A stretch of 53,572 nucleotides of DNA from Candidatus Zhuqueibacterota bacterium (GCA_029262035.1 JAJDAE010000059.1:1-53572); one strand, 5' to 3'; counted from the first letter of the stretch, positions 1 through 9,826 are shown. Notes: generated by a model not told the origin, from the letters alone. Numbers and translations are program-made.

Positions 1-659
1 GTGAAAATACTTCGGTTTAACCAAAGGTGATAAACTGGAACAACAAATTCAAATCGTCGACTAATAAGCCGATGCCAAACTATCAAAAAACAGCGAGCAG
101 AAAAAGCTTTACTAAACTACCGCGCATGCGGTTTCGTTCAACATATTTTATCAATAGTACAGAAACCATTGGATTTTTTTTGACTTCTATGGCAGCAACA
201 GGAAGCGATTAAGAGAAACTCTATCCAAATATTAACCCTTGGATCCAAGTTTCAAATGCGACAAAATTATTTTCAAACAACTCTTTTGGAGTATTAAATT
301 GAAAAGACTTTCTTGATAGTATACTAAGAGATATTATAATCAGCCAATCGATACATGTTAGCGCTTCTTCACGAAAATCTCAATTTTCTTTTGATGTTTT
401 CTAAGTGTTACTCTACATATTTCTTGACAAATTCGTAAAATATTCTAATATATTAGTAGTTCTCACCACATGCAAAATTATTGGATTTGATAACATTACA
501 TCGATTGATGCGTTGGTTAATTCTAAAATGTCTCTTTCCATGTTGAAAGACTGATGCAAGTATGGATATTTCTATCTATTAATTGTAAAACAAAATAATT
601 CAAAAAAGCCACTTTATTTAGTGAGCACTTACTTTATTAGTATTAATATGGAGGATAAC

Positions 660-1238
660 ATGAAAACAGCCTTAATAGTTATCGATGTTCAAAAAATCTA
701 TACTGATCCAGATTCCGAAATGTTTTGCGAAGACTCCAAAGCTACAGTAACAAGAATAAATAATCTGATTGAGAACTTTCGTAAAAACGGATCACCTATT
801 TATTATGTAAGACATGTCCATAAGTTAGACGGTTCGGATACAGGTCATCTCTTTGATTTCGATGGAGAAGCGGAAGAAGATTTTAATTTTAAAGAGGGCT
901 CGTCGGAGGTTGAATATGATGGTGCTTTAATTAGAGCAGAAGATTCTATTGAATTTGTAAAGACCAGATACTCCGCGTTCGCAAATTCTAAATTGAATGA
1001 ACAACTAAAAGAAGACGGCGTTAAGCGAGTTGTAATATGTGGCTTTATGACGAACTTTTGTTGCGAATCAACAGCCCGTAACGCGTTAGATTTTGACTAC
1101 TATGTTGACTTCATCATTGATGCAACTGGGACACCCGGAACGGAAAATATGGATGAAAACGAAATCAGGAAGGTTGTTGGTGAATTAATGGAATCAGGGT
1201 TCGCAAGGGTTCTTTCAACTGATGAATATATTCATTAA
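660..1238 (+). CDS. isochorismatase-family cysteine hydrolase
   Basis: MKTALIVIDVQ (catalytic Asp), KTRYSAF (Lys), GFMTNFCCESTARNA (Cys). ATG at 660 follows a GGAGG at about 650; the ORF track opens at 621. Confidence 0.85.
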   Translation: MKTALIVIDVQKIYTDPDSEMFCEDSKATVTRINNLIENFRKNGSPIYYVRHVHKLDGSDTGHLFDFDGEAEEDFNFKEGSSEVEYDGALIRAEDSIEFVKTRYSAFANSKLNEQLKEDGVKRVVICGFMTNFCCESTARNALDFDYYVDFIIDATGTPGTENMDENEIRKVVGELMESGFARVLSTDEYIH

Positions 1239-1266
1239 TGGACTGTAATAAAACTGAGGGTATTGT

Positions 1267-2769
1267 ATGCATTTTGGAATATCTGAGGCAGTTTCACACT
1301 GGGGTAGATATAAACCTGACAATCCCGCGCTGTATTATAACGGTAAGGTAGTGACTTATAAAGAGTTTGATTTGGCCATTAGCTTTATAACTAATTGTAT
1401 AGCCGAATCAGATTTCAAGAACAATAGAATAGGACTAGCAGTAAAGTCCAAATATCATTTCTTAATTTCACTTCTTGCAATTTTGACGACAGGAAAATCC
1501 GTTGTACTTTTAAATACAGGTCTACCATTCGAAGCAGTAAAAACAAACATAGAAGACACGGAAACAAAAATAATTATTCACGATTATTTTTTCGAAAATA
1601 TTGCTCAATTATCTAACATCGAGAACTCAATAAACATTGAAAAACGGATTCAAACCATAAAAAAATTTCCTGAGCGCCCCTCATTTTATACATCGAGTAT
1701 GCCAACTGATGAATGGGGGGTTTTATTTTCTTCCGGAACAACCGGGATTCCTAAAGGTATCGTTCGTGATCATTATTCCATGGTTATTGAAATATTAGGT
1801 TGGTGTATTGAACTTCAGCTTAATCGGAAAACAACTTTTTATGTTGGTCGACCAATTTTCTATACAGGGGGGCTTGTCCTGTCTCTTTCTACGCTTCTTG
1901 TGGGAGGTTCAATCTTTATTAACGACTATAGAGACTATAACGATAGCAAAGTGATATGGTTAGACTATCAACGAGAGCTAGCCAAAGCATCTATTGACTG
2001 GGCTTTTTTTGTACCGGATCAAATAAGAGAGTTTGTTAGAATCTGCACAGTCGGTAGCCAAGGACGATCTAAAGGAGCAAAAACTTTACTAGTAATGGGC
2101 GCTCCTATCAGTGGTGAAGAGAAAGTACAGGCTGCCAAAGTTCTGGAATCACAAATCGTAGAATCTTGGGGAAACTCTGAATCATTGGGTACAATTACTG
2201 ACCCAGAAGATATTCAGACAAGACCTAACTCTATCGGACGCCCTTTCTTAACGGATGAACTTTTCATTATAGACGACAATCGTGAAATTTTAGAACCAGA
2301 AAAGGATGGCAGATTAGCTGGAGGAGAAGAAGCCAGTTTCAATTATTATTGCAACCGGCCTGACGAAACAAAAAAGGTTAAGCAAAATCGATTAATAATA
2401 TCTGACGATTTGGGGTACATGGATAAAGATGGCTATTTTTACGTTTTAGGGCGGCAACAAGATTGTGTTCTTATTGATAAAAAAACGGTTTACTTAACTA
2501 GCATTGAAATGAAGATTAAAAAGAGTCCGAATATTCAAGACTGTGTTGTGATTGCTCATCCTTTAAATGAATCTAAGATTGAATTAGTTGGAGTTATCGC
2601 TCCACTCAAGAAGAAGGCAGTAAATGCAAAACAACTTAGAAAGTCTTTAAATAGTGTCTTAAAATCTGAAGAAAAGTTGAGTAGAGTTTTATTTGTCAAC
2701 ACATTACCTAAACTTCCATCTGGAAAAATTAATAAATTAAAGATAAAAGAAATGGTTACTAATAAGTGA
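1267..2769 (+). CDS. ANL-superfamily AMP-dependent acyl/aminoacyl synthetase
   Basis: A3 motif FSSGTTGIPKG, A8-like GYMDKDGYFYVLGR, A10 LPSGKINK with catalytic Lys; overlaps the next ORF by 4 bp. Confidence 0.88.
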   Translation: MHFGISEAVSHWGRYKPDNPALYYNGKVVTYKEFDLAISFITNCIAESDFKNNRIGLAVKSKYHFLISLLAILTTGKSVVLLNTGLPFEAVKTNIEDTETKIIIHDYFFENIAQLSNIENSINIEKRIQTIKKFPERPSFYTSSMPTDEWGVLFSSGTTGIPKGIVRDHYSMVIEILGWCIELQLNRKTTFYVGRPIFYTGGLVLSLSTLLVGGSIFINDYRDYNDSKVIWLDYQRELAKASIDWAFFVPDQIREFVRICTVGSQGRSKGAKTLLVMGAPISGEEKVQAAKVLESQIVESWGNSESLGTITDPEDIQTRPNSIGRPFLTDELFIIDDNREILEPEKDGRLAGGEEASFNYYCNRPDETKKVKQNRLIISDDLGYMDKDGYFYVLGRQQDCVLIDKKTVYLTSIEMKIKKSPNIQDCVVIAHPLNESKIELVGVIAPLKKKAVNAKQLRKSLNSVLKSEEKLSRVLFVNTLPKLPSGKINKLKIKEMVTNK

Positions 2770-3965
2770 AATTTTCATGGCCTGAAACAATTAAGAAGTC
2801 GGTTTCAAAACATGAGACTCCCTTTTATCTTTTTGCATGGAGGCCTGTATTATCCGCTTTAGATGAACTTCTTGTTCTTAACTTTGACATCCCTATAAAA
2901 CATTGGCTATCTTTTAAAACACAACCCGTAGCTCCGCTGATACGTAATTGGAAAAAATTAGGTAACGGTATTGAAGTTGTGAGTGAATATGAATTTCTAG
3001 CCGCTATTAAAGAAAATTATCGTATTGATCAAATACTAGTCAACGGTGTTGCAAAACACAACTGGCTTCACAAATATGATCTGGAAGGAATAAGGGTTCA
3101 CTTCGATTCCATTACTGAAACGAATAAACTATTGTCGAAAGCCTTAAAAAATAGTTGGCGGGTGGGGTTAAGGTGCCATGTATCCGAAGAATTTGATCCT
3201 GACGAACCTGAATATGGTGGACAATTTGGCATGACAATCGAAGAATCAATACAGGCAATTTCACTACTAAAAAAAAGTAAAGCAAATATCGAAAGTCTAC
3301 ATTTCCACTTAAGAAGCAATGTTCGATCATGGGACTCTTATAATCTTTCAATAAACGAAGTAAAAAATATCTGTGAAAAAGCTGATTTTTCACCCACATA
3401 CCTAGATATTGGTGGTGGGTTCCCCGTCTCAGGGGAATCCACCACAGATGAACCAAATTCAACAAAACTTCTTGACCTAGCTGACGTAAGGCAGGGCTTA
3501 TTAGAACTACGTCAGAAGTTTCCAAACTTAAAAGAAGTTTGGTTTGAAAATGGTCGTTTCATTACCTCTCGTTCAGGTGTTTTAGTTTTAAAAATCATCG
3601 ATCTAAAAATAAGGGAAGATTCAAGATATTTAATCTGTGATGGAGGTAGAACCAATCATGCGCTAGTTTCTGACTGGGAAATACATGATTTTATTATGTT
3701 TCCAGAAAGAGGTGGCCAGAAAATACACACTACGGTTTGCGGTCCTACTTGTATGGCATTTGATAGATTACTCAGGGCTGATTTGCCCGAAGATATCCAA
3801 ATTGGTGACTATTTTATTTGGATGAATGCAGGTGCATACCACTTACCGTGGGAAACTCGATTCTCCAAAGGATTATGTAAGGTTTTATGGTTTGATGAAA
3901 ATAATGAAATCACCATTGCGAGAAATGAAGAAGAATTTATCAATTGGTGGCAATATTGGTTATAA
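2766..3965 (+). CDS. fold-type III PLP-dependent decarboxylase (Orn/DAP/Arg decarboxylase group 4 family)
   Basis: LSFKTQP (PLP Lys region), HFHLRSN, DIGGGFP, ENGRFI, CGPTCMAFD; family-wide motif order is intact. Confidence 0.83.
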   Translation: MKFSWPETIKKSVSKHETPFYLFAWRPVLSALDELLVLNFDIPIKHWLSFKTQPVAPLIRNWKKLGNGIEVVSEYEFLAAIKENYRIDQILVNGVAKHNWLHKYDLEGIRVHFDSITETNKLLSKALKNSWRVGLRCHVSEEFDPDEPEYGGQFGMTIEESIQAISLLKKSKANIESLHFHLRSNVRSWDSYNLSINEVKNICEKADFSPTYLDIGGGFPVSGESTTDEPNSTKLLDLADVRQGLLELRQKFPNLKEVWFENGRFITSRSGVLVLKIIDLKIREDSRYLICDGGRTNHALVSDWEIHDFIMFPERGGQKIHTTVCGPTCMAFDRLLRADLPEDIQIGDYFIWMNAGAYHLPWETRFSKGLCKVLWFDENNEITIARNEEEFINWWQYWL

Positions 3966-3980
3966 TTTAGGGATACAAAA

Positions 3981-4847
3981 ATGGGATTAAAAAGAATAAC
4001 TCCTAATTTTTTGAGACGAATTTGGGCTGGACGAAATATCGGATTTGCTTCACTACTTACTTCAGTAAGCATAACTGGAGTAATAATTGGTGGAATATCT
4101 GCAACTGGTAACAATGTGTCAATCAACTTTATTATTATTTGTGGGCTTTTTTGTATTACTATTGCGTTCATATTTGCCTACTTAAGAGGTAATATGCAAT
4201 TAGTTCCCGATTCCTTCCTTGATGAAATGGGTTCTGATGGTCGTTATTTTTGTGACTTTTGTTCATCAGACAATCTTAATGAGGCCTGTAACCTCACAAA
4301 GCCATTCTACGGACATGAATATGTTGATTTTACTACTGTTGAAAACTGGCGCCAAAAAAACCTCAAAGGTTTCGTGCAAATAACTAACTCGAAAGGCATT
4401 TTATGTGCTTGTTTTGGTATTCTTGCGTTGACAGATAGCTTCATGGAACAATTCATTGCAGGAAGATTATCAGATACCCAACTAGCTTCAGATTGCATCC
4501 GCGATTTTGAGGAATCAAAAAAATGTTCATCTTTATACATTAGCGGTATTATTGTACGAGATCCCTCAACCTATGCTGGATGTAAAAGGGCACGGGTTAT
4601 GATTTGGGCAATGCTCTATTATATAAAAAAACTTTACGGCCTACAAAAACATCGTGTTTTGTACGCAATTGGAGTAACAAAAGAGGCAGAGAGATTGATG
4701 GACAACTTTGGTTTTCAGCTTATTCAGGAAGGTCGAAATAGAACAGATAAATGCAATTTATATACGTATGAGTTATCAAAGGACACTTGGTCAAAGTTAT
4801 TGGCCAATGTCGGAGACTTTTCTATGATGGCAACTGTTTCCTTTTAA
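3981..4847 (+). CDS. N-terminal two-TM protein with GNAT-like C-terminal domain
   Basis: Two hydrophobic segments near residues 20-70, then a soluble domain with SSLYISGIIVRDPSTYAGCKRARVMIWAML resembling GNAT beta4/alpha3; co-oriented with the upstream three genes, 15 bp gap. Confidence 0.5.
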   Translation: MGLKRITPNFLRRIWAGRNIGFASLLTSVSITGVIIGGISATGNNVSINFIIICGLFCITIAFIFAYLRGNMQLVPDSFLDEMGSDGRYFCDFCSSDNLNEACNLTKPFYGHEYVDFTTVENWRQKNLKGFVQITNSKGILCACFGILALTDSFMEQFIAGRLSDTQLASDCIRDFEESKKCSSLYISGIIVRDPSTYAGCKRARVMIWAMLYYIKKLYGLQKHRVLYAIGVTKEAERLMDNFGFQLIQEGRNRTDKCNLYTYELSKDTWSKLLANVGDFSMMATVSF

Positions 4848-4861
4848 TGTTATTTATATAT

Positions 4862-5956
4862 TTACTTATTTGATCCATTATTAATTTTTATTTTAATTGC
4901 AAAGCAGAAAATCCATGGTTCGCAATAAGAAGGAATAAACACACTTTTAAATTCGACTCCAGAAAAGTATTTTTTTATTATTTTTAATAGCATTTCTTTC
5001 GTTTTCAAGTCATGTGCAGAACAACATTGCATACTTAGAATACCATTTCTATTTAGGCATTTCTTAATTTTCAATAATATTTTATCATAAAACTCCTGTC
5101 TATTTTTATTTGTCAGTTCTTCTGGGAACATGGTTAAATCACAGATTATGGCGTCATACTCAAAGTTATTCTCGAGAAATCTATTTGCATCCTCGATTTG
5201 AATCTTTACATTTGGCCTTTCAAAAGGATGCTCGTTGGCTTTGTAAAAATATTTCTTTGATAGAGAAACAACCTCCTCGTCAATGTCAACAAGGGTTATC
5301 TGTTTGAAGTTGTAGCGAAGTAATTCGTTAAGCACACCACCATCACCACCGCCTAAGATCGCGACTCTATTAACACTCTCTTTCCTTTTTAAACACTCTA
5401 CCAGAGTCTGTGAATAGAGCAGAAGGTCGCTTTCAGATAACTGCAAATCTCCATCCAAAAAAAGCATTTTCCCAAAAATATCATTTTCAATAATATCAAT
5501 TTTCTGGTAACGACTTCTCTTTGAGATTATGTTATTTTTAATATGATAATGTATTTCGATTCCATAGTTTGCCTTTGAAATAATATAATCATTATCTTTT
5601 GCCTCTAACTCATTTCCCCTACAAACCTCTAAAAGTTTGATCTCCTTTGCTTCAAGCTGCAACTTAAGAAAATCAAGGAGTTTGTACAATTGATGTGGTT
5701 TAGTGGAACAATGAAAAACGTCAATCGATACATGCTGGGTTTCGGGATATGTGTGGATTGCAATATGTGACTCAGATATAATCGCAATAATTGTAACTCC
5801 ATATGGTTCAAATGTATGACCATGGATATCAATAAGATTCAAACCATATTCCTTTATACCTCTGCCAAGTATAATTTCTAGCTTTTTACAGTTACTTAAT
5901 AATACTGGAGAACAATTCTGCATCTCAGCTAATATCTGAACACCTTGTGTTATCAA
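4862..5956 (-). CDS. AdoMet decarboxylase (SpeD) - aminopropyltransferase (SpeE-like) fusion
   Basis: SpeD half: SESHIAIHTYPE (pyruvoyl Ser) and VFHCS; SpeE half: YQKIDIIEND, FLDGDLQLSESD, ILGGGDGGVLNELLRY, LVDIDEEVV. Confidence 0.88.
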   Translation of the reverse strand: MITQGVQILAEMQNCSPVLLSNCKKLEIILGRGIKEYGLNLIDIHGHTFEPYGVTIIAIISESHIAIHTYPETQHVSIDVFHCSTKPHQLYKLLDFLKLQLEAKEIKLLEVCRGNELEAKDNDYIISKANYGIEIHYHIKNNIISKRSRYQKIDIIENDIFGKMLFLDGDLQLSESDLLLYSQTLVECLKRKESVNRVAILGGGDGGVLNELLRYNFKQITLVDIDEEVVSLSKKYFYKANEHPFERPNVKIQIEDANRFLENNFEYDAIICDLTMFPEELTNKNRQEFYDKILLKIKKCLNRNGILSMQCCSAHDLKTKEMLLKIIKKYFSGVEFKSVFIPSYCEPWIFCFAIKIKINNGSNK

Positions 5957-6149
5957 TATTGCGCAACTCCTTCAATGATAATATGCTATGAAACAAAAAT
6001 ACTGGGGATGTAAGATTATGGGTAAAGTTAGAAAGAATCTAAAAAAATAATGCTAATTTAACAACAAAAAAGTTGATACAATTTTTTTTGTTTCCAAAAG
6101 ATTATCTGCATAAAATTGAAGAGACAATCTTGAGATAAAGAAAAAATAC

Positions 6150-6407
6150 TTATCTTCCCAAAATATCAGTATGCGTGCCGACATGTCTCAAAACATAGGC
6201 ATCAGTTGCAATGCTAAAAGTCAACCGGTAATTCATGGTGATGCTCAGCTCAAAAATATCTTTTTCACCTTTAACTTTTTTAAGCCGGAGAGACGGATGT
6301 CTGGGATTGGCTATTAAAAATTTGAGTTTCCGGTCAGTCTGTTTCTGAATTTTTTCCGGTAACTTCTGATAATCTTTAACAAACGGCTTGGTCCATTGCA
6401 GCTTCAT
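6150..6407 (-). CDS. RelE/ParE-superfamily toxin
   Basis: 85 aa; WTKPFVKDYQKLPEKIQKQTDRKLKFL...HPSLRLKKVKG...YRLTFSI pattern typical of RelE/YafQ-like toxins; overlaps upstream AbrB-like ORF by 4 bp. Confidence 0.75.
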   Translation of the reverse strand: MKLQWTKPFVKDYQKLPEKIQKQTDRKLKFLIANPRHPSLRLKKVKGEKDIFELSITMNYRLTFSIATDAYVLRHVGTHTDILGR

Positions 6408-6871
6408 ACTTTAGTTTTTTTAAGTGCTGCCAAAGCTGTATCAACATCGTCGTATTTTTCACTCAAATCCCCCTCTTGGATGTCCCTTTCTGCTTCCCGC
6501 TCTTTTTTCTGCCATTCTTCGGTCCAGTACCAGGTTTGTTCCGGGTCAATCAAGCCGACCTTAACTCCCACTTTAATTTCCCCTGTTGTTAAACCTTTGG
6601 AGTTGAGCTTATCATTGGCAATAGCTGAAATTTTCTTTTGGACAGCTCTTAAAATTTTCTGCTCTGCTTGGGTTAGCTTAGGAACAGAAGTTTTAGCCGT
6701 TAATTTCTGCGGTACCAAAACACCTTTGCCGTTCTCAACGTTAATTTCCAACAAGTCCCCTACCTCAAGGTCGAGCGCTTTAAAAACCTTAACCGGGATC
6801 GTGATTTGCCGTTTGGTGCTTACTTTCGTCAATGGCATGGCTTGATTCCCTTTTTCATTTATGTTACTCAT
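6404..6871 (-). CDS. AbrB/SpoVT-like antitoxin
   Basis: TKVSTKRQITIPVKVFKALDLEVGDLLEINVENGKGVLVP is an AbrB swapped-hairpin domain. Confidence 0.8.
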   Translation of the reverse strand: MSNINEKGNQAMPLTKVSTKRQITIPVKVFKALDLEVGDLLEINVENGKGVLVPQKLTAKTSVPKLTQAEQKILRAVQKKISAIANDKLNSKGLTTGEIKVGVKVGLIDPEQTWYWTEEWQKKEREAERDIQEGDLSEKYDDVDTALAALKKTKV

Positions 6872-6906
6872 GTAGACTATGATTAGTTTCCTTGAAGTAA
6901 AGAATA

Positions 6907-6929
6907 AGGGATTCTGGTAAAATTGTCAA
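6907..6929 (-). promoter_or_regulatory. sigma70-like promoter upstream of the AbrB-like gene
   Basis: Minus strand TTGACA-17 nt-TATTCT, followed by an AAGGA-containing leader. Span is approximate. Confidence 0.5.
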
Positions 6930-7224
6930 GTGAAAAGAATTTACTGGTTCTACCCCCACCTATACTTTAAAGTTATAGCTGGTTTAATGTTAGTATTTAT
7001 CGGCAAGAATTTATTCCATCAGTAGCTTTCTTTTATTTTGACCAGAATACAAATTCGAAAATACGACCTCATGGAACTATTACAAAAGATGAAAGTTGTA
7101 ATATTGTTTGGTGGCAGCCAGAAAGATATAGATGCGAGAACCCTTCTCGTGTTAGTCTTTTTGATGGAGGGCCTCGGGAGACGACTTCCAGCCACCAAAC
7201 TTTTTATTTCCCATACTATCTTTC

Positions 7225-7491
7225 CTAAGCAGCAGTACACGGGTTGAGCGACCCATTGGCGGCAATGTAATACCAGATCCGGTCTAACTCACATTCCCCG
7301 GCGAAAGCAAATTTGTAAAACGGACATTTGGGGTGGGCGGAGATTTTGACAACAGCTTCCTCGGAAGGCAGAATCGCGATGTTATCCTGAAGGAATTTAC
7401 TGATTAGAGAACTTGCAGAGACATGAAGGAAGTCTTGCGGTTTTTGCTTTCTTTCGATAAGCCCGGAGCGGCGTAGGAAATGGGTCATCAA
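7225..7491 (-). CDS. hypothetical protein
   Basis: 88 aa ORF with no overlapping better candidate; no recognised motif. Confidence 0.35.
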   Translation of the reverse strand: MMTHFLRRSGLIERKQKPQDFLHVSASSLISKFLQDNIAILPSEEAVVKISAHPKCPFYKFAFAGECELDRIWYYIAANGSLNPCTAA

Positions 7492-7720
7492 AGGTTATCC
7501 TGTTTTATCGGGTGGTATAATTTACACCAATATTAATAAAACGCAAGAAACTTATCGAAGAAAAAAGATTATTGAGGGGATGTTTTCAAGTTTCGGGAAG
7601 GTATCACACCATTACAACAAAGGCGTGTAATGTAAAACAAAAGCACGAGCAGGTTACAATAGCTGTCGGTAACAGCGATATAACACAAAGTCAAGCCCGA
7701 AGCCCATCTTCGACCTTTCC

Positions 7721-8101
7721 TTATCCACCCAGTTGCTTCGCAAGCCTTGACTTTGTATTAGAAGATTGGGATGATTGCTTCTCTCTCCTACTATGACGAC
7801 TCGGCCAGTCTAATGGTTCAAAAGCATAGTCAAATTTTTGCTGAATTTTTTTGGCCTGCGGAATAGTAGCCAGCTTCCACTTAATTTTCTGGTGAGGTTT
7901 CTTCTTGAGCATTGATTCATAATAAAAAGCTTCTCTGACAGTGGGAAATTGACGAACATCCAATAAATGCCAACGCCGGCCACGCGTCCAACCAGTGTTT
8001 TCAGGTGAATTGTGGTCCCGTAGTCGCACTCGTAGATTGTTAGTTGCACCGAGGTAAACCTCACCACGTTCACTCAAAATTAAATATGTCCAGCCTGGCA
8101 T
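7721..8101 (-). CDS. GIY-YIG-like nuclease domain protein
   Basis: WTYLILSERGEVYLGATNNLRVRLRDHN matches the GIY-YIG fold start; SD-like AAGGTG upstream. Confidence 0.8.
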   Translation of the reverse strand: MPGWTYLILSERGEVYLGATNNLRVRLRDHNSPENTGWTRGRRWHLLDVRQFPTVREAFYYESMLKKKPHQKIKWKLATIPQAKKIQQKFDYAFEPLDWPSRHSRREKQSSQSSNTKSRLAKQLGG

Positions 8102-8541
8102 TTTAACTTTACACCTTTATTTATTTGTTAAATTCGCCTGTGTTCTTTTTACATACATAAATTAATTGAAAAAGATGTTAAAAAATAAAAGGAAAGTCAA
8201 CCTTTATTCGTTCATATAATCTTTTCTAAATTTACTACTAACGCCCCCTTTACGTCCAAGACAGCCTACCGGCCGTCTCTTCCCCACTTAAAAGTCTGTT
8301 TCATCAAGTTCAAGATACTCAGCTAAGGCAAACGCGTGGCCAAGCTTGGTAGATTCCATTTGTTTAAAACGCGCACGCCGTTAGCATCGCAACATGAACG
8401 TGATGATTATTGTTGGATAAAATTAAAGCCCAGCCTTGAATAATATTGCGTGCCTCCAGTTAGTTGAAGTTTCCTCCATCCCTGATATACTTAATTCTGA
8501 AATACGAATTACTTTCATTTAAAACAAAATTAGGAGGGATA

Positions 8542-9000
8542 ATGAATGATGAACAAGCCAAACTTGTGCTTGATAAGATGTTAACCATATGTCTGCAAAA
8601 CTGCAAATGGAGAATGCAAAATTGCGGTCTGATTGACCAGAGAGTAATCGGCTTGTGCGGTACTCCGGCAAAGCCGGAAAAGATTGATTTCAGATACATA
8701 GAATTCAACGGTAATGAAGGTAAGGCTGCCCTGGTGGCACATTTACAAGGGCGTTTTAGAGCAGAGCAGGCCTGGGGTTACCTACTGGCGTTTGAGACAC
8801 GATTATTCGAAGGTCAAGGTCAAAACCAAAAACGCCATGAGGCTATTGTTGTGGCGGCGATTATGCGCGGTTATCACCGTGGCGTTGCTGCAATTTTCGA
8901 ACGTAAGCCAGGCCTCACTGAAAGAATCGTCTTTACTAAAGATGTACCTATTGAGTCCGAGGAACCACTGCTCGGCCTGTTTGCAACCTTGCTTGATTAA
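8542..9000 (+). CDS. hypothetical protein
   Basis: ATG at 8542 preceded by AGGAGG; compact soluble protein with no recognised family. Confidence 0.6.
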   Translation: MNDEQAKLVLDKMLTICLQNCKWRMQNCGLIDQRVIGLCGTPAKPEKIDFRYIEFNGNEGKAALVAHLQGRFRAEQAWGYLLAFETRLFEGQGQNQKRHEAIVVAAIMRGYHRGVAAIFERKPGLTERIVFTKDVPIESEEPLLGLFATLLD

Positions 9001-9018
9001 ACCAGAGAGGTGAAATAT

Positions 9019-9324
9019 ATGTGGAATAAACCGGCAATAGAAGTATTGGATGAGTTGCCTAAGCTGTACGAGACCGATGGTGTAGTTGACTGTAAAGATA
9101 AGGTCGTCCGGTTGCATTTTTTTATTGGTGGTTGTGATTGGTATGTTGTGGAATTCGATGGCAAGGACACTTTCTTTGGCTTTGTTAATCTCAACGACCC
9201 AATGAACGCTGAGTGGGGTTATTTCACTCTCAGCGAACTGGACAATATAAATATCAATGGCGCTGAGGTTGATTGTGATTTATTTTGGACGCCTAAAAAG
9301 TTCTCTGAAATAGAGATAACATAA
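9019..9324 (+). CDS. DUF2958-like protein
   Basis: WNKPAIEVLDELPKLYET...LHFFIGGCDWYVVEFDGKDTFFGFVNL..EWGYFTLSEL resembles DUF2958 proteins of mobile elements. Confidence 0.65.
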   Translation: MWNKPAIEVLDELPKLYETDGVVDCKDKVVRLHFFIGGCDWYVVEFDGKDTFFGFVNLNDPMNAEWGYFTLSELDNININGAEVDCDLFWTPKKFSEIEIT

Positions 9325-9339
9325 AATAGCCACCTGCAC

Positions 9340-9372
9340 CAACCCCGATTAAATAACATCGGGGTTTTTACT
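9340..9372 (+). terminator. intrinsic terminator
   Basis: aaccccgattaaataacatcggggttttta stem-loop with T tract after the DUF2958-like ORF. Confidence 0.75.
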
Positions 9373-9388
9373 TCCTAAATATCTCTAC

Positions 9389-9417
9389 TTGACACCGATA
9401 TCACCTTGATATATAAT
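9389..9417 (+). promoter_or_regulatory. full-consensus sigma70-like promoter
   Basis: TTGACA (9389-9394), 17-nt spacer, TATAAT (9412-9417). Confidence 0.8.
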
Positions 9418-9423
9418 GAATTT

Positions 9424-9627
9424 ATGAGATGGCATTACGAATTGGGCAAAAGTTTGTTTAATTTAGCAAATACAATAGCTTCAGGTTTAATCATTGGTGT
9501 GTTAATCAATGTTGCCCTTGACGAGGTGGAAGCCTTAGCAGCAGCTATTATTTTCACCATTGGCCTGTTGTCGACAATTACAATTTATGCCTACGCTATT
9601 AAATATCTAAAACAAGTTAATCATTAA
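9424..9627 (+). CDS. small two-TM membrane protein
   Basis: MRWHYELGKSLFNLANTIASGLIIGVLINVALDEVEALAAAIIFTIGLLSTITIYAYAIKYL; ATG lies 7 nt after the -10 element. Confidence 0.6.
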   Translation: MRWHYELGKSLFNLANTIASGLIIGVLINVALDEVEALAAAIIFTIGLLSTITIYAYAIKYLKQVNH

Positions 9628-9632
9628 AGTCT

Positions 9633-9767
9633 TATGAACTCACAAATTTTCGTTGCTATTTTTGCCTTCATTGGTATTGCTTTGTTTGGTTTCCTTGTAT
9701 CTAAAATTGCAGATAGAAAATCAAAGTCACAAAAAAACAACACTGAATATTTTCCCATCGAGCAATA
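9633..9767 (+). CDS. small single-TM protein
   Basis: MNSQIFVAIFAFIGIALFGFLVSKIADRKSKSQKNN... read from sequence; not in the supplied ORF list because of its length. Confidence 0.4.
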
Positions 9768-9791
9768 ACCAAAATTGATAGTTTGTAGAAA

Positions 9792-9826
9792 AATCCCGCT
9801 TCATACGAGCGGGATTATTCTTTTGT
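9792..9826 (+). terminator. intrinsic terminator
   Basis: aaatcccgcttcatacgagcgggattattctttt stem-loop. Confidence 0.7.

Noticed and set aside
27-620. Short ORF 27..212 and AT-rich fragments with partial frames on both strands
   Set aside because: Interrupted frames with no recognisable motif; looks like decayed sequence but I cannot name the ancestor.
3098-3525. Antisense ORFs 3098..3319 and 3112..3525
   Set aside because: Lie wholly inside the well-supported PLP decarboxylase CDS; composition consistent with shadow ORFs. The same applies to most other overlapping ORFs (e.g. 4307..4540, 24283..24774, 24797..25300, 40428..40823).
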